A DNA stretch of 64,000 nucleotides, taken from positions 7,112,001 through 7,176,000 of the forward strand of contig NZ_CP064689.1 of assembly GCF_023100945.1 (NCBI RefSeq). The letters are read 5' to 3'. Positions within the stretch are counted from its first letter, which is position 1, and each line of letters opens with the position of its first letter. This document shows, one piece after another, positions 39,371 through 47,545 of the stretch. A program made the translations under genes and the position numbers. This DNA is from Bradyrhizobium sp. 200 (GTDB taxonomy: Bacteria > Pseudomonadota > Alphaproteobacteria > Rhizobiales > Xanthobacteraceae). A model generated the notes under the pieces. The model made no database searches. It was not told the DNA's origin and saw nothing but the letters and a program-made list of their open reading frames with translations.

Positions 39371-40807
39371 TCAAGTGACGGCTCTGAGGGCAAGCCTGCT
39401 CGCCAGCAGTTGGAAACGCAGGACGAGGAGCCCCGCGTAGATGGCTGTCCCGATTGACAAGCCAATCCAGATACCAATCGCGCCAAGCCCGATCTTCAGA
39501 CCAAGCACGTAGCCAAGTGAGAAGCCGATCAGCCAATAAGCAATACCGACGAACAGAAGCGGCACCCGAGTGTCCTTCAGTCCCCGCAGACCACCCGCCG
39601 CAATGCTCTGCGCGGCATCAGTGACAAAAAAGCTCGCGGCGACCATAAGGAGCTTTGTAGTCAGTCCGATCGTCGCGTCGGCATCTCCGGCCGATTTGTC
39701 CAGAAATACCTCGGCGATCTCAAAACGCGCGGCGATCACCGCAACCGTCAGCAATGCAGCAATTACGATACCGAGCAGCATCGCGACCAGGCCTGCCCGC
39801 TTGATGCCGGGACCGTCGTTGCGGCCGACTGCATGGCCAACGCGCACGGCCGCCGCCATGCTGATGCCGAAAGAGATCATGGATATAATCACGGTGATCT
39901 GAAGCGCGATTTGATGAGCAGCGAGTGCGCTTGTGCTGATCAGGCCTGCCAGGAGCGCGGCAGCCGACAAAACTCCGTACTGCATCAGGGAGGCGATTGA
40001 GATCGGAGTTCCGATCACGATCAGCTGTCGCAAGAAGGGCCAATCGAATTGCCAGAGATCTGCAAGCACGTGGTAGTCACGGAAAGGGCGACGCATTGTG
40101 GCGAACCACAAACCGGCCAGGAACATCGCACAGTTCACCAGCGTGCTCGCAAGCGCCGCCCCGAACAGCTCAAGTCGCGGCAGCCCGAGCTTCCCATAGA
40201 CCAGCAGATACACGAGAAGAGCGTTGAGGGGGATGGCCGCCAGCGTGATCCACAAGATCGGCTCCGGCCGGTTGACCGCGCCCATGAAGTTACGGATGAC
40301 CTGAAGCCATAGCGCCGGCACCACGCCCAAGGCCAGCCCGAACAGATATTGCTGGGCGAGCCGCGCCGCGTCTGGGGCCTGACCGAAAGCGAGCAGTATT
40401 TGCTCTCCGCGAAACGCAAACGCTATGATCGGGAACGATAGCATCAGCGCCGCCCACAGCCCCGTGCGCACCGCGCGCCGTACCATAGCAATGTTCGCGG
40501 CCCCATACGCCTGCGCCGCCAAAGGTGCGATCGGCGCCAGCAGGCCCGCGCCGAAGGTGAAGCTGACGAGATAGAGCGTGACGGCCAGCGCGGCCGCGGC
40601 GAGCGCCTCAGGCCCGATGTGCCCGATAAAGACAAGATCTGTCGTCATCATCGCGACCTGCGCAAGCTGGGTCAACACCATCGGCCACGCGAGCTTCGCA
40701 GTTTCGCTGAGCTCGATAGTGAGGTGATGGCCAGCCGCCCGTCTCGTCATTCCGTGCCGCAAAGCTGATACCGGTTTTGTTTCGGCTATTTTGTCCATGG
40801 AAATCAT
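39371..40807 (-). CDS. MATE-family multidrug/sodium antiporter (NorM-like)
   Basis: 478 residues with about twelve hydrophobic segments. MATE features include KLAWPMVLTQLAQVAMMTTDLVFIGHIG at the start of the first helix pair and the repeat-like second half. It should export cationic compounds across the inner membrane. Starts at 40807 or 40798 are both possible; the longer frame upstream overlaps a cysteine desulfurase remnant and lacks membrane character. Confidence 0.9.
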   Translation of the reverse strand: MISMDKIAETKPVSALRHGMTRRAAGHHLTIELSETAKLAWPMVLTQLAQVAMMTTDLVFIGHIGPEALAAAALAVTLYLVSFTFGAGLLAPIAPLAAQAYGAANIAMVRRAVRTGLWAALMLSFPIIAFAFRGEQILLAFGQAPDAARLAQQYLFGLALGVVPALWLQVIRNFMGAVNRPEPILWITLAAIPLNALLVYLLVYGKLGLPRLELFGAALASTLVNCAMFLAGLWFATMRRPFRDYHVLADLWQFDWPFLRQLIVIGTPISIASLMQYGVLSAAALLAGLISTSALAAHQIALQITVIISMISFGISMAAAVRVGHAVGRNDGPGIKRAGLVAMLLGIVIAALLTVAVIAARFEIAEVFLDKSAGDADATIGLTTKLLMVAASFFVTDAAQSIAAGGLRGLKDTRVPLLFVGIAYWLIGFSLGYVLGLKIGLGAIGIWIGLSIGTAIYAGLLVLRFQLLASRLALRAVT

Positions 40808-40984
40808 GCCGCTCGGTTTGCCTCGGCCGCAAACGACGTTTTGTTCCACCGAGAAGATGCTCTTCCCCGCCCTGAATTCGCGATAGCCTGCCGATGGGGA
40901 CTCACGCGCACCCCTTGGGCAGCTCCGCGTCACAGACAAGGCGCGCCATCGGCTTGGATTGCCGTTGACCTTGGGGTCTGGCGG

Positions 40985-41251
40985 CCTGCTCGCCCGCTGA
41001 TGAGGCCTTGATCAGTGCCTCCGCCAGCGCATCGACTTTTTGGCGCGTGTTAGCGCAAAGAAGACGCGGCAGGTAGCTGGCACGCCGAAACGGTCGGTCA
41101 TCGGCATCGCGCGATCGGTGCCGGCGCGAACCGCGATCGCGTCGTGGTCGATCACGGTGGCGAAATCGTGCGCGAGCGCGCACTGAGACGGATAGTGGCG
41201 TTGGGGCAGCCGAATTCGTACGCGACGCATACGTGAACTGAGAGGCGACAA
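40985..41251 (-). pseudogene. Cysteine desulfurase (SufS/NifS type) C-terminal fragment
   Basis: Frames give HDFATVIDHDAIAVRAGT, MTDRFGVPATCRV and, after a frame change, NTRQKVDALAEALIKASS. This is the 'HDxxTILDxxGIAVRAGxHCAMP...TCRASFALYNTxxEVDAL' ending of group-II desulfurases. The catalytic-cysteine loop is changed and the N-terminal 300 residues are gone. Confidence 0.65.
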
Positions 41252-41997
41252 TCTTATGAGCCATCAACTGCGATTCCTTCAGCATCCGATGCTGGGTGAC
41301 ATCTCCTTTTCAAGGCTTGTGCCAGCTGCGAGAGCTTGATTTGTAAAGGCTATTTGCTCAATCGGACGTGTCCTGGGCCCGACGGCATGTCGCAAATCCC
41401 ACAGTCGGCGTCAGAGACGCGCCCAAAGCGCGCAGAAATTCGGCATTTTGCACCGCAGGAATCCCAACAGACGGACGTCGACAAGATCGATATGACATCC
41501 TCCCCGAGCTCACCAACGCAGAATCAGCTAAACTGAACTTTCGCATCGAATGGCATTGAAATAAGTACTGCCATCGGGCTCCTGCAGCGCGCGCTCGACC
41601 GTGCTGAGAACATTATGATTGTCGACCTCCTGCGAAACGATCTCTCACGCGTTTGCGGTCCGCATTCGGTCGAGCTTCCAGCGTTGTGCCACTTATCCTA
41701 TGCCTCAGTGCACCACCTGCGTCTCGATCGTTACGAGTGACCTTGCAGGAGACAAGTCATCGTTCCCTTACTTCGAGGATGCTTTCCCGGCGGCTCCAGT
41801 ACGGGTTTGCCAAAGGTGCGATGAAAATTATTATGGAAATCGACAATGTGTGCCGCTGACTAAGAACTCAAAAGACTACAGATGAGCACGTCAGCAATTT
41901 CGAAAGAGAATATCCGCGACCTTGTCATCGCGGGCGACGACGAAGCTTTGGATGAGGGAGCGGCTCCCAATCAGCGCGGCCTGCGAGTCACTCCAAG
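41252..41997. other. No intact gene; contains a dispersed repeat-like segment
   Basis: 41650-41755 resembles 23845-23935 (shared 'cacgcgtttgc', 'attcggtcg', 'ctatgcctcag' and 'cttgcaggag' in the same order). No protein family recognised. A short frame starting at 41882 (MSTSAISKEN) runs to about 41998. Confidence 0.4.
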
Positions 41998-42550
41998 GTG
42001 ATGAAGAACCTCGGCTACGGTGGATACGTCCTATTCGGTAGCGGCGCTCATCCGATGGTCGCCGAAATCCTTTCCGTCCACTCCTCCAAGTATCGCCAGA
42101 AGGATCTAGGGATGGGCGGGATGCACGGCGGCATCTTTATGTTCCGCGATGTATTCGCCCGCATCTACATTCCGTTTGCGTACGGAACGGTGAAGCTTGA
42201 TCCGTTCACTCTGACCGACTTAACGAAAAACCAGCTCGCGTGGTTGGCTATCAGACCTGCTGACTATCAGGGCTTTTTGGATCAGTTTTCGGACACCATG
42301 GATTTTGCTGGGACACCTCGCAGCTATAAACGTCCACCCGACACAGCAACTTGAGCTCTTCTGGCTTGCGGCCGTCCAACTCCAGGCTGCCGCCGCTACC
42401 TTGAGCGCCGCCTTCGACTTTAGAGGCGCAATCCAATTAGCCTTAATCGGAGCCGAACTTTCAATTAAAGGCGGTCTCTTGGCTGACGGTGCCACGGAAA
42501 AGCAATATAGGCGACATGGACACGACCTCGGAGCGGCGGCGAGCCAATAA
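41998..42550 (+). pseudogene. Hypothetical protein with a frameshift
   Basis: The first frame (to ~42305) reads GGYVLFGSGAHPMVAEILSV ... GMGGMHGGIFMFRDVFARIYIPFAYGTVKLDPFTLTDL ... DQFSDTMDF. The next, in another frame, reads GHLAAINVHPTQQLELFWLAA ... FDFRGAIQLALIGAELSIKGGLLA. The two join smoothly at 42300-42310, so one ~180-residue gene has suffered a frame change. Family unknown; the second half is a helical hydrophobic bundle. Confidence 0.5.
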
Positions 42551-43906
42551 GGAGCAGCACAGCGCGTTCGATAGCAACCGCGTCTCGCAAATGATTGCGA
42601 CCCTTCCCCGCTAGTTGAGATCGTATTCCGCCGACCAGCCTGGACGAGTTGAAACCGGCCACATTGAGATGGGCTGTCAGTACATTGCCGGCGAAGTAAT
42701 GCGACAGGTCACCGGATACACGATTCGTAGTGCATGGCCGGAGCAATTGCCCCGTGCGTACCCTCCGCGGGCTTGATGAATCCGCCCATCCCGTCAATTC
42801 CCATGTAGGAAATGCAGTAGTTGTTTGTGCCACAACTATTCGCGTGCCACGTCTCGCCGCCTGGCGGCTGACCGTAAAACAGCAGCGATTTGTCCAGGAA
42901 TTTCTACTAGATTTGAACGCCACTCAGGCGGCGATATTTGGGAAGGCACATATCCCTCTGCGCTCGGCAAGCTGCAGCGAACAACAACTAGCTGCAGGCA
43001 TTGTTGGGAAAAGACGTCGATGACCCTATGCCGCGGGATGTTTTTCAGCAGCTAAGCAACGAACAGCATCCCCACCTTTCTGAGTACATCATGCTTGTCG
43101 AGGGAAAGACCGCACTGAAGGGCACATTTCAAGACGAGACGAAGAGCCATTCAACCCCCCACCGAACTCCCAAGCAGTCTCTCCTCCATTTTCCAACACT
43201 TAATGAAGATCCGGAGGGTTACCTGAGGGAGCTGCGCAACCGTTCACTTTCGTTTGTAAAAGCGGCATTTTCCAGAAAGGAATAACGCAGTGTGAAAGCC
43301 GATTGATAGGAGCAGATATGGAATGGATGGTGTCCTGGGCCTCGTCAGATGATAGGTATGGTCGCTGTAGAATTGCTCCACGAAAGGCGCTTTTCTGGTC
43401 TTGGTCAGACAGCGAATGTCATTTTTGCGAATTGAGCCTTCTGGGCAATGCGCCGCCATATCGACAGCGGCTGGAATCAGCAGCTTTGCATTTCCACTGT
43501 TGTCGCCCTGGCATCTTCTTTGTCCGACTTTCGCCGGGATCGTTCTGATTATCGCGGCGCGATCGACGATGGCGGGTATACGAATGGGCGATTGCTTCCC
43601 GCTTCTATTTTCGCGAGAAATTCCTCGGCCAGTAACTTTCGAGTTTTGCAACACAATCCGCCCGGGACCGGACACGTTCAGCGCAGTCGCGACGCGTCCG
43701 CTACTTGCCACTAACGGAGTCCCGCTAGGTCGACCTGGAGCCCGTTCGCCTTCAAGAACCGAATTAGGAAGATGTTCAAAGTAATCGGGATAGACAATCT
43801 TGGGATCACGCCGTGCGAAGGCTTCACGAAATTCGACCTCAAACGCCGGCAGCAATTTCGCCATAGACGTGAAAATGATCGGACGACATACCGACGTGAG
43901 CGCTTG
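42551..43906. other. Eroded DNA; includes a phage terminase-like peptide and weak frames
   Basis: Apart from the terminase-like segment at 42868, a 94-codon frame at 43001-43285 is open but unrecognised. The rest is noise. Confidence 0.4.
42868..42942 (+). pseudogene. Fragment of a phage small terminase subunit
   Basis: LTVKQQRFVQEFLLDLNATQ followed by AAI matches the N-terminal signature of TerS-type proteins ('LTxKQxxFVxEYLxDLNATQAAIRAGY'). Similarity stops after ~25 residues. Suggests past prophage DNA here. Confidence 0.55.
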
Positions 43907-44260
43907 CTGGTACCGGCCCTAGGTCAGGTAGGCCCGCTCGTCATCATCACTGCCGGCTACGCCGTATTCCAGACCGCCAACAACACAGTCGTCATGGCCG
44001 ATATCCGCGCCAAAGAAAGAGGTGTGATTTCAGGGATCCTGTCCCGCAATCTCGGCCTCATCACCGGCGCATCGGTCATGGGCGCAGTATTCGCACTCGC
44101 ATCCCAAACTTCTGACATCGCTGCAGCCGACCCGGCAGCCATAGCCAGCGGCATGCGCACAGGCTTCGCGGTCGCGGCCGCGCTGATTGCAGTTGCATTC
44201 GGCGCGAAAGACAGCGAGTCGCGTCCGGGTGACGGACCGCTAATGCGGCTGGGGGGTTGA
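43907..44260 (+). pseudogene. C-terminal fragment of an MFS drug exporter
   Basis: GPLVIITAGYAVFQTANNTVVMADI and RGVISGILSRNLGLITGASVMGAVFALAS match the last membrane helices of DHA2-type major-facilitator exporters. The preceding ten or more helices are missing. The ImmA gene abuts its stop, so this looks like an island insertion boundary. Confidence 0.7.
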
Positions 44261-44266
44261 TTGAGA

Positions 44267-44800
44267 TCAGAAGAGGTCGTCGAGCACGTTTGTAATGCGG
44301 TGTGTCAGCGCCTGGACGCTGACCTGATACTTGTCTGCAAGCTCCTTTAGCTGCCCCTCATCTTCAATGTCGATATGGTAGTCTACGAGGTCCTTCACAA
44401 TCATGTCGTAAGGCATAAGCAATTCAGCCGCAAAACGGTTGGCTTCAATCTCTTCGGGGTCAATAGCTTGAGACGATTTCTCGTCCCGCTTGTTCACACG
44501 GAAAGAACGGTCGATATGGACATCTATGCCCTTGTGGAGCAACAGGTGCCCGCATTCATGCGCAATCGTGAAGCGCTGCCTGTTCATGTGGTGAAGTGAA
44601 TTTACGCCGATGACGGTGCCTTCATCGCTGCGAATGAGCATCCCTGCAAGTTCACCGTCAAAAGGAGAATATTTTAGCCGCGCGCCCAGCGAGGTGGCGA
44701 TCTTCTCGACGGGCACAGGCGGTTTCTTCACTCCGAATTCTTCGAGTATATTTGTCGCCTCATGTCGAAGTGTCTTCGCTGATTTGGCGCGTCGCATCAA
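44267..44800 (-). CDS. ImmA/IrrE-type metallopeptidase (CapP-like regulator)
   Basis: 177 residues with the zinc-protease motif H81-E-x2-H85 (FTIAHECGHLLLH) and a later EIEANRFAAELLMP segment supplying the third ligand. Proteins of this kind cleave a partner XRE repressor. It is encoded 12 bp after the XRE gene, and the pair is divergent from the ubiquitin-like operon. The arrangement parallels CapH/CapP pairs that induce CBASS operons after DNA damage, so I infer it is the switch for the neighbouring Ubl operon. Confidence 0.88.
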   Translation of the reverse strand: MMRRAKSAKTLRHEATNILEEFGVKKPPVPVEKIATSLGARLKYSPFDGELAGMLIRSDEGTVIGVNSLHHMNRQRFTIAHECGHLLLHKGIDVHIDRSFRVNKRDEKSSQAIDPEEIEANRFAAELLMPYDMIVKDLVDYHIDIEDEGQLKELADKYQVSVQALTHRITNVLDDLF

Positions 44801-44812
44801 TCCTCCATATTG

Positions 44813-45133
44813 TTATTCGCCGACGAGCTTCTGAGCCCAGGCGGCTATTTTTTGATCAGTACCGGGCGGCAGCTTCATCTTAGCCCGCGCTCCCGCAGCG
44901 TCCTTGACTGCCGGAAGCAGAAGGCTCGGCGCAACCTCCAGCGCTTCGGCTATTGCCAATAACTGATGCAGCGAAACGTGCTGCCTACCCTTTTCGATAT
45001 TTGTGATTGAAGTACGGGAGAGGCCTACAAGTATGGCCAGCTTCTCCTGCGTCATTCCATCAAGTCGCTCACGGTGTTTGCGCACCAGCTTTCCGAATGC
45101 CTGGTAGAGGCCGTCAAGTGCTCCGTCCGTCAT
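44813..45133 (-). CDS. XRE-family repressor (CapH-like)
   Basis: 106 residues. The helix-turn-helix MTQEKLAILVGLSRTSITNIEKG lies at about 27-49, followed by a linker and C-terminal segment (KMKLPPGTDQKIAAWAQ) that could carry the protease cleavage site. ATG 45133 falls at the predicted transcription start, so the mRNA may be leaderless. Upstream continuation of the frame overlaps the divergent promoter and is not coding. Confidence 0.88.
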   Translation of the reverse strand: MTDGALDGLYQAFGKLVRKHRERLDGMTQEKLAILVGLSRTSITNIEKGRQHVSLHQLLAIAEALEVAPSLLLPAVKDAAGARAKMKLPPGTDQKIAAWAQKLVGE

Positions 45134-45139
45134 AGAATC

Positions 45140-45169
45140 ATTGTAGCCCCGCAAACGCGGCAATGTCAA
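45140..45169 (-). promoter_or_regulatory. Housekeeping-type promoter of the XRE-ImmA pair
   Basis: On the minus strand TTGACA (45164-45169), an 18-bp spacer and TACAAT (45140-45145). The expected start point coincides with the ATG at 45133. Confidence 0.8.
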
Positions 45170-45180
45170 TGTATCAAACT

Positions 45181-45195
45181 GTTTGGAATACAAAC
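45181..45195. promoter_or_regulatory. Candidate XRE operator in the divergent promoter region
   Basis: GTTTGGAATACAAAC is an inverted repeat (GTTTG-N5-CAAAC) lying between the two divergent promoters, where a repressor could control both. Confidence 0.6.
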
Positions 45196-45213
45196 GCTCA
45201 GACGTCATTAATT

Positions 45214-45242
45214 TTGACTTGTCACGCCGCTTGTGGTTTAAT
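45214..45242 (+). promoter_or_regulatory. Promoter of the ubiquitin-like operon
   Basis: TTGACT, a 17-bp spacer, TTTAAT. It lies ~57 bp upstream of the first gene and faces away from the XRE promoter. Confidence 0.8.
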
Positions 45243-45298
45243 GGTGCACGATTGGCGCTGCTCAGAAGGCATCGCCCAAAGGCGAAAGGAAATGGAAC

Positions 45299-45562
45299 AT
45301 GGAGATCGGAGCGACAAGTCAGGCGAAGGCCAAGCCGGAAAAGGGGCCGAAATACATACTCAACATCGAAGGGGAGGAATTTCCCTGGGACGAGGACACG
45401 ATCACGACCGAGCAGATCGCCGAGCTGGGCGGCTGGGACATCTCGCAGGGCGTGATCGAGGTCGACCAGCACAACGTTGAACGGACGCTTGCGCCGGGCG
45501 AGGTCATCACGATCAAGCCGGGCCAGGGATTCGGCAAGAAGCACCGCTGGAAGCGCGGCTGA
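45299..45562 (+). CDS. Ubiquitin-like protein (multiubiquitin/BilA-type, single beta-grasp)
   Basis: 87 residues: a charged N-terminal arm, then a beta-grasp pattern (KYILNIEGEEFPWDEDTITTEQIAEL ... VIEVDQHNVERTLAPGEVITIKPG) and a tail GFGKKHRWKRG ending in glycine. It heads the order Ubl, E2-like, JAMM protease, E1, which is that of BilABCD operons (bacterial ISG15-like antiphage conjugation) and related Bub operons. BilA normally has two beta-grasp domains; this one has one. The free C-terminal glycine could be adenylated directly. ATG 45299 follows AAGGAAATGGAAC. Confidence 0.82.
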   Translation: MEIGATSQAKAKPEKGPKYILNIEGEEFPWDEDTITTEQIAELGGWDISQGVIEVDQHNVERTLAPGEVITIKPGQGFGKKHRWKRG

Positions 45563-45969
45563 TGCGCACGCGTATCAGCGATGAGCTGGCGCTGCTGCGC
45601 CGCCATTTCGGCGACGTCGAGCACGCGGAATCGAACGGGGAAGACTGGTTCAGGATTCCCCGTTACGTGCTGCCTGACGGCTGGCGAATTGGGGAAAAGG
45701 CGGTGAGTGAGCTGCCGGTCTGTTTTCTGGTGAAGGGCAACTACCCCGGCGAAGCGCCTTACGGATTTCTCACGCCAGCCGGCCTGAATTTCAAAGGCGC
45801 CGCCTCGAATAACACGGGCGCTCCACCGTCGCCGCCGCCCTTCTCCGGCGAGTGGCTGCATTTCTCGTGGTCGGTGGAGAATTGGTCGGCAACCGCCGAC
45901 GTGGGCAAGGGCTCGAACCTGCTCGCGTGGGTACGGAGTTTCATGGTGCGATTGCAGGAGGGGGCATGA
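45562..45969 (+). CDS. E2/UBC-fold protein (Prok-E2 type)
   Basis: 135 residues, its ATG sharing one base with the Ubl stop. The strand-rich centre (PVCFLVKGNYPGEAPYGFLTP) followed by HFSWSVENWSATADVGKGSNLLAWVRSF resembles bacterial E2-like proteins encoded beside multiubiquitin genes. The only cysteine is C54, within the first strands. Where E2 enzymes carry the catalytic cysteine (before the 'W' loop) there is HFSWSVENW. Either another residue accepts the Ubl or it is a non-catalytic adaptor. Confidence 0.72.
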   Translation: MRTRISDELALLRRHFGDVEHAESNGEDWFRIPRYVLPDGWRIGEKAVSELPVCFLVKGNYPGEAPYGFLTPAGLNFKGAASNNTGAPPSPPPFSGEWLHFSWSVENWSATADVGKGSNLLAWVRSFMVRLQEGA

Positions 45970-46481
45970 AGGCATTCTTGAAGTTGGAAAACGGCGCGCT
46001 CGACGATTTGATGACGCACCTGCTGCCGTCTGGCTCCGAAGAAGAGCAAGCAGCGTTCCTGTTCGCCCACGCCCTGCGCAGCGATCATCAGCTCACTTTC
46101 GAGGTCGCGGAAAAGAAGAAGCTCGGTCCCGGCGACTTCATCGTCCAGCAGGACGACTATCTGGAACTGGCCGATGAAACGCGCGCCGCGCTGATCAAGC
46201 GGGCGCATGATCTCGATACGTCCCTCGTGGAATTGCACTCGCATCCCGGCCCGTGGCCCGCCGGGTTCTCTTACGCCGATCGCCTCGGCCTGCAGGAGAC
46301 GGTGCCGCACATGTGGTGGCGGCTCAAGAAGCGCCCCTATCTCGCCATCGTCGTCGCGAAGTCCGGGTTCGATGCGCTGCTCTGGCTTGACAATCCGAAG
46401 ATCCCGCGCCCGCTGGATGGAATTGTCGAGGGCAGTCGCGTGCTCAAACCGACCAACTTTTCTCTGGGAGGCTGGGGATGA
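45966..46481 (+). CDS. JAMM/Mov34-type deubiquitinase-like protease
   Basis: 171 residues. Zinc site H91-S-H93-P...S102-x2-D105 (ELHSHPGPWPAGFSYADRLG) with a glutamate in EEEQAAF near residue 27. JAMM proteases in such operons trim the Ubl precursor or remove it from targets. Since this Ubl already ends in Gly after KRG, removal from substrates or cleavage at an internal glycine are alternatives. ATGA overlaps with both neighbouring genes. Confidence 0.9.
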   Translation: MKAFLKLENGALDDLMTHLLPSGSEEEQAAFLFAHALRSDHQLTFEVAEKKKLGPGDFIVQQDDYLELADETRAALIKRAHDLDTSLVELHSHPGPWPAGFSYADRLGLQETVPHMWWRLKKRPYLAIVVAKSGFDALLWLDNPKIPRPLDGIVEGSRVLKPTNFSLGGWG

Positions 46482-47362
46482 GTGATCTTCCTGCCCGTTA
46501 CGACCGCAACATCCGCCTCTTCGGCGAGGAAGGCCAGCGAAAGCTGCGGGCGACGAACGTCGCGGTCATCGGCGTCGGTGGCCTCGGCAGTCCGCTCGTC
46601 CAGCACCTCGCCCTGCTCGGCGTCGGCAGCATCACGCCGGTCGACGACGAGGAGCTGGACGAAACGAATCGCAACCGCTTCGTCGGCGCAAGACATGACG
46701 ATCCTGTGCCTGGCAGTCCGAAAAACGAACTGGCCGCGCGTCTCGTGCGCGAGATCGATCCCACCATTCGCGTCACGCCGGTGAGGGCAAGCCTGATTAG
46801 CAAGGAAGCGTTCGCTGCCGTGAGTCAGGCCGATTGGGTGTTTGGCTGCTTTGATGAGGATGGCCCGCGATCAATCCTGAACGAGCTCTGCGCGGCCTAT
46901 GCAAAGGACTATGTCGATATCGCATCAGACGTGCCGGAAGCAGGCGTATACGGCGGGCGCATCTGCGTCGCGTGGCAGGGCGGCGGCTGCCTGCACTGCC
47001 TCGACGTGCTCGATCCTCGCGATGTCGAGGCATATCTGAGCACGGACACCGAGAAGGCGGGCCGCGCCGCGATCTATGGCGTGCCGGTAGATGCGCTGCG
47101 CGAGGCCGGGCCTTCAGTGTCCCCCATCAATGGCGTCGTCGCCGCGCTCGCCGCAACCGAGTTCATGGTCGCAGTCACCGGTATGAGAGAGCCGCAGCGC
47201 CTTATCAACTACTACGGCCACGTACCCAAACTCACTACGGCGAAGCCGAAGCCGGACTGCTATTATTGCACCGCCATTCGCGGCAAGCCGGAAGATGCCG
47301 ATGCCGAGCGTTTCCTGCGCATGCCGCAGCTTCGTGAGCAGCGGCTGAAGAAGGTGCGGTAG
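46478..47362 (+). CDS. ThiF/E1-like Ubl-activating enzyme
   Basis: 294 residues. ATP-binding GVGGLGS at 32-38, acidic turn DDEELDETNRNRF at 56-68, and two CxxC pairs (C171/C174, C261/C264) for structural zinc, as in ThiF/MoeB/E1 adenylation domains. Single adenylation domain; BIL-type E1 proteins usually have an extra inactive domain, so it is shorter than those. Other cysteines (C124, C138, C163) are candidates for the thioester residue. It should activate the 87-residue Ubl. Last gene of the four-gene overlap chain. Confidence 0.9.
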   Translation: MSDLPARYDRNIRLFGEEGQRKLRATNVAVIGVGGLGSPLVQHLALLGVGSITPVDDEELDETNRNRFVGARHDDPVPGSPKNELAARLVREIDPTIRVTPVRASLISKEAFAAVSQADWVFGCFDEDGPRSILNELCAAYAKDYVDIASDVPEAGVYGGRICVAWQGGGCLHCLDVLDPRDVEAYLSTDTEKAGRAAIYGVPVDALREAGPSVSPINGVVAALAATEFMVAVTGMREPQRLINYYGHVPKLTTAKPKPDCYYCTAIRGKPEDADAERFLRMPQLREQRLKKVR

Positions 47363-47419
47363 TGCAGCTCTGTGGGCCTCGCCCACGCGGGCGCAAGATG
47401 ATGATATTCAGCCCGACTC

Positions 47420-47463
47420 ATGCGGAGAATAGCGCCATATTCGCCGCATCGTATGCGGAGAAT
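47420..47463 (+). promoter_or_regulatory. Inverted plus direct repeat upstream of the Fic gene
   Basis: ATGCGGAGAATA (47420-47431) and TATTCGCCGCAT (47438-47449) form an 11-of-12 palindrome, and ATGCGGAGAAT recurs directly at 47453-47463. Likely an operator, perhaps for the Fic protein's own C-terminal winged helix. Confidence 0.65.
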
Positions 47464-47545
47464 GCCAAAGCGGCCAATTATCCGGCCAATATCAGGTCCA
47501 AAAAAGGTCTGGAACGTGGCGTAAGTTGCTGCTATCGCTGTAAAA

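Noticed and set aside
42465..42923. 152-codon minus-strand frame
   Set aside because: Opposite a recognisable plus-strand remnant and the terminase-like segment; no motif of its own.
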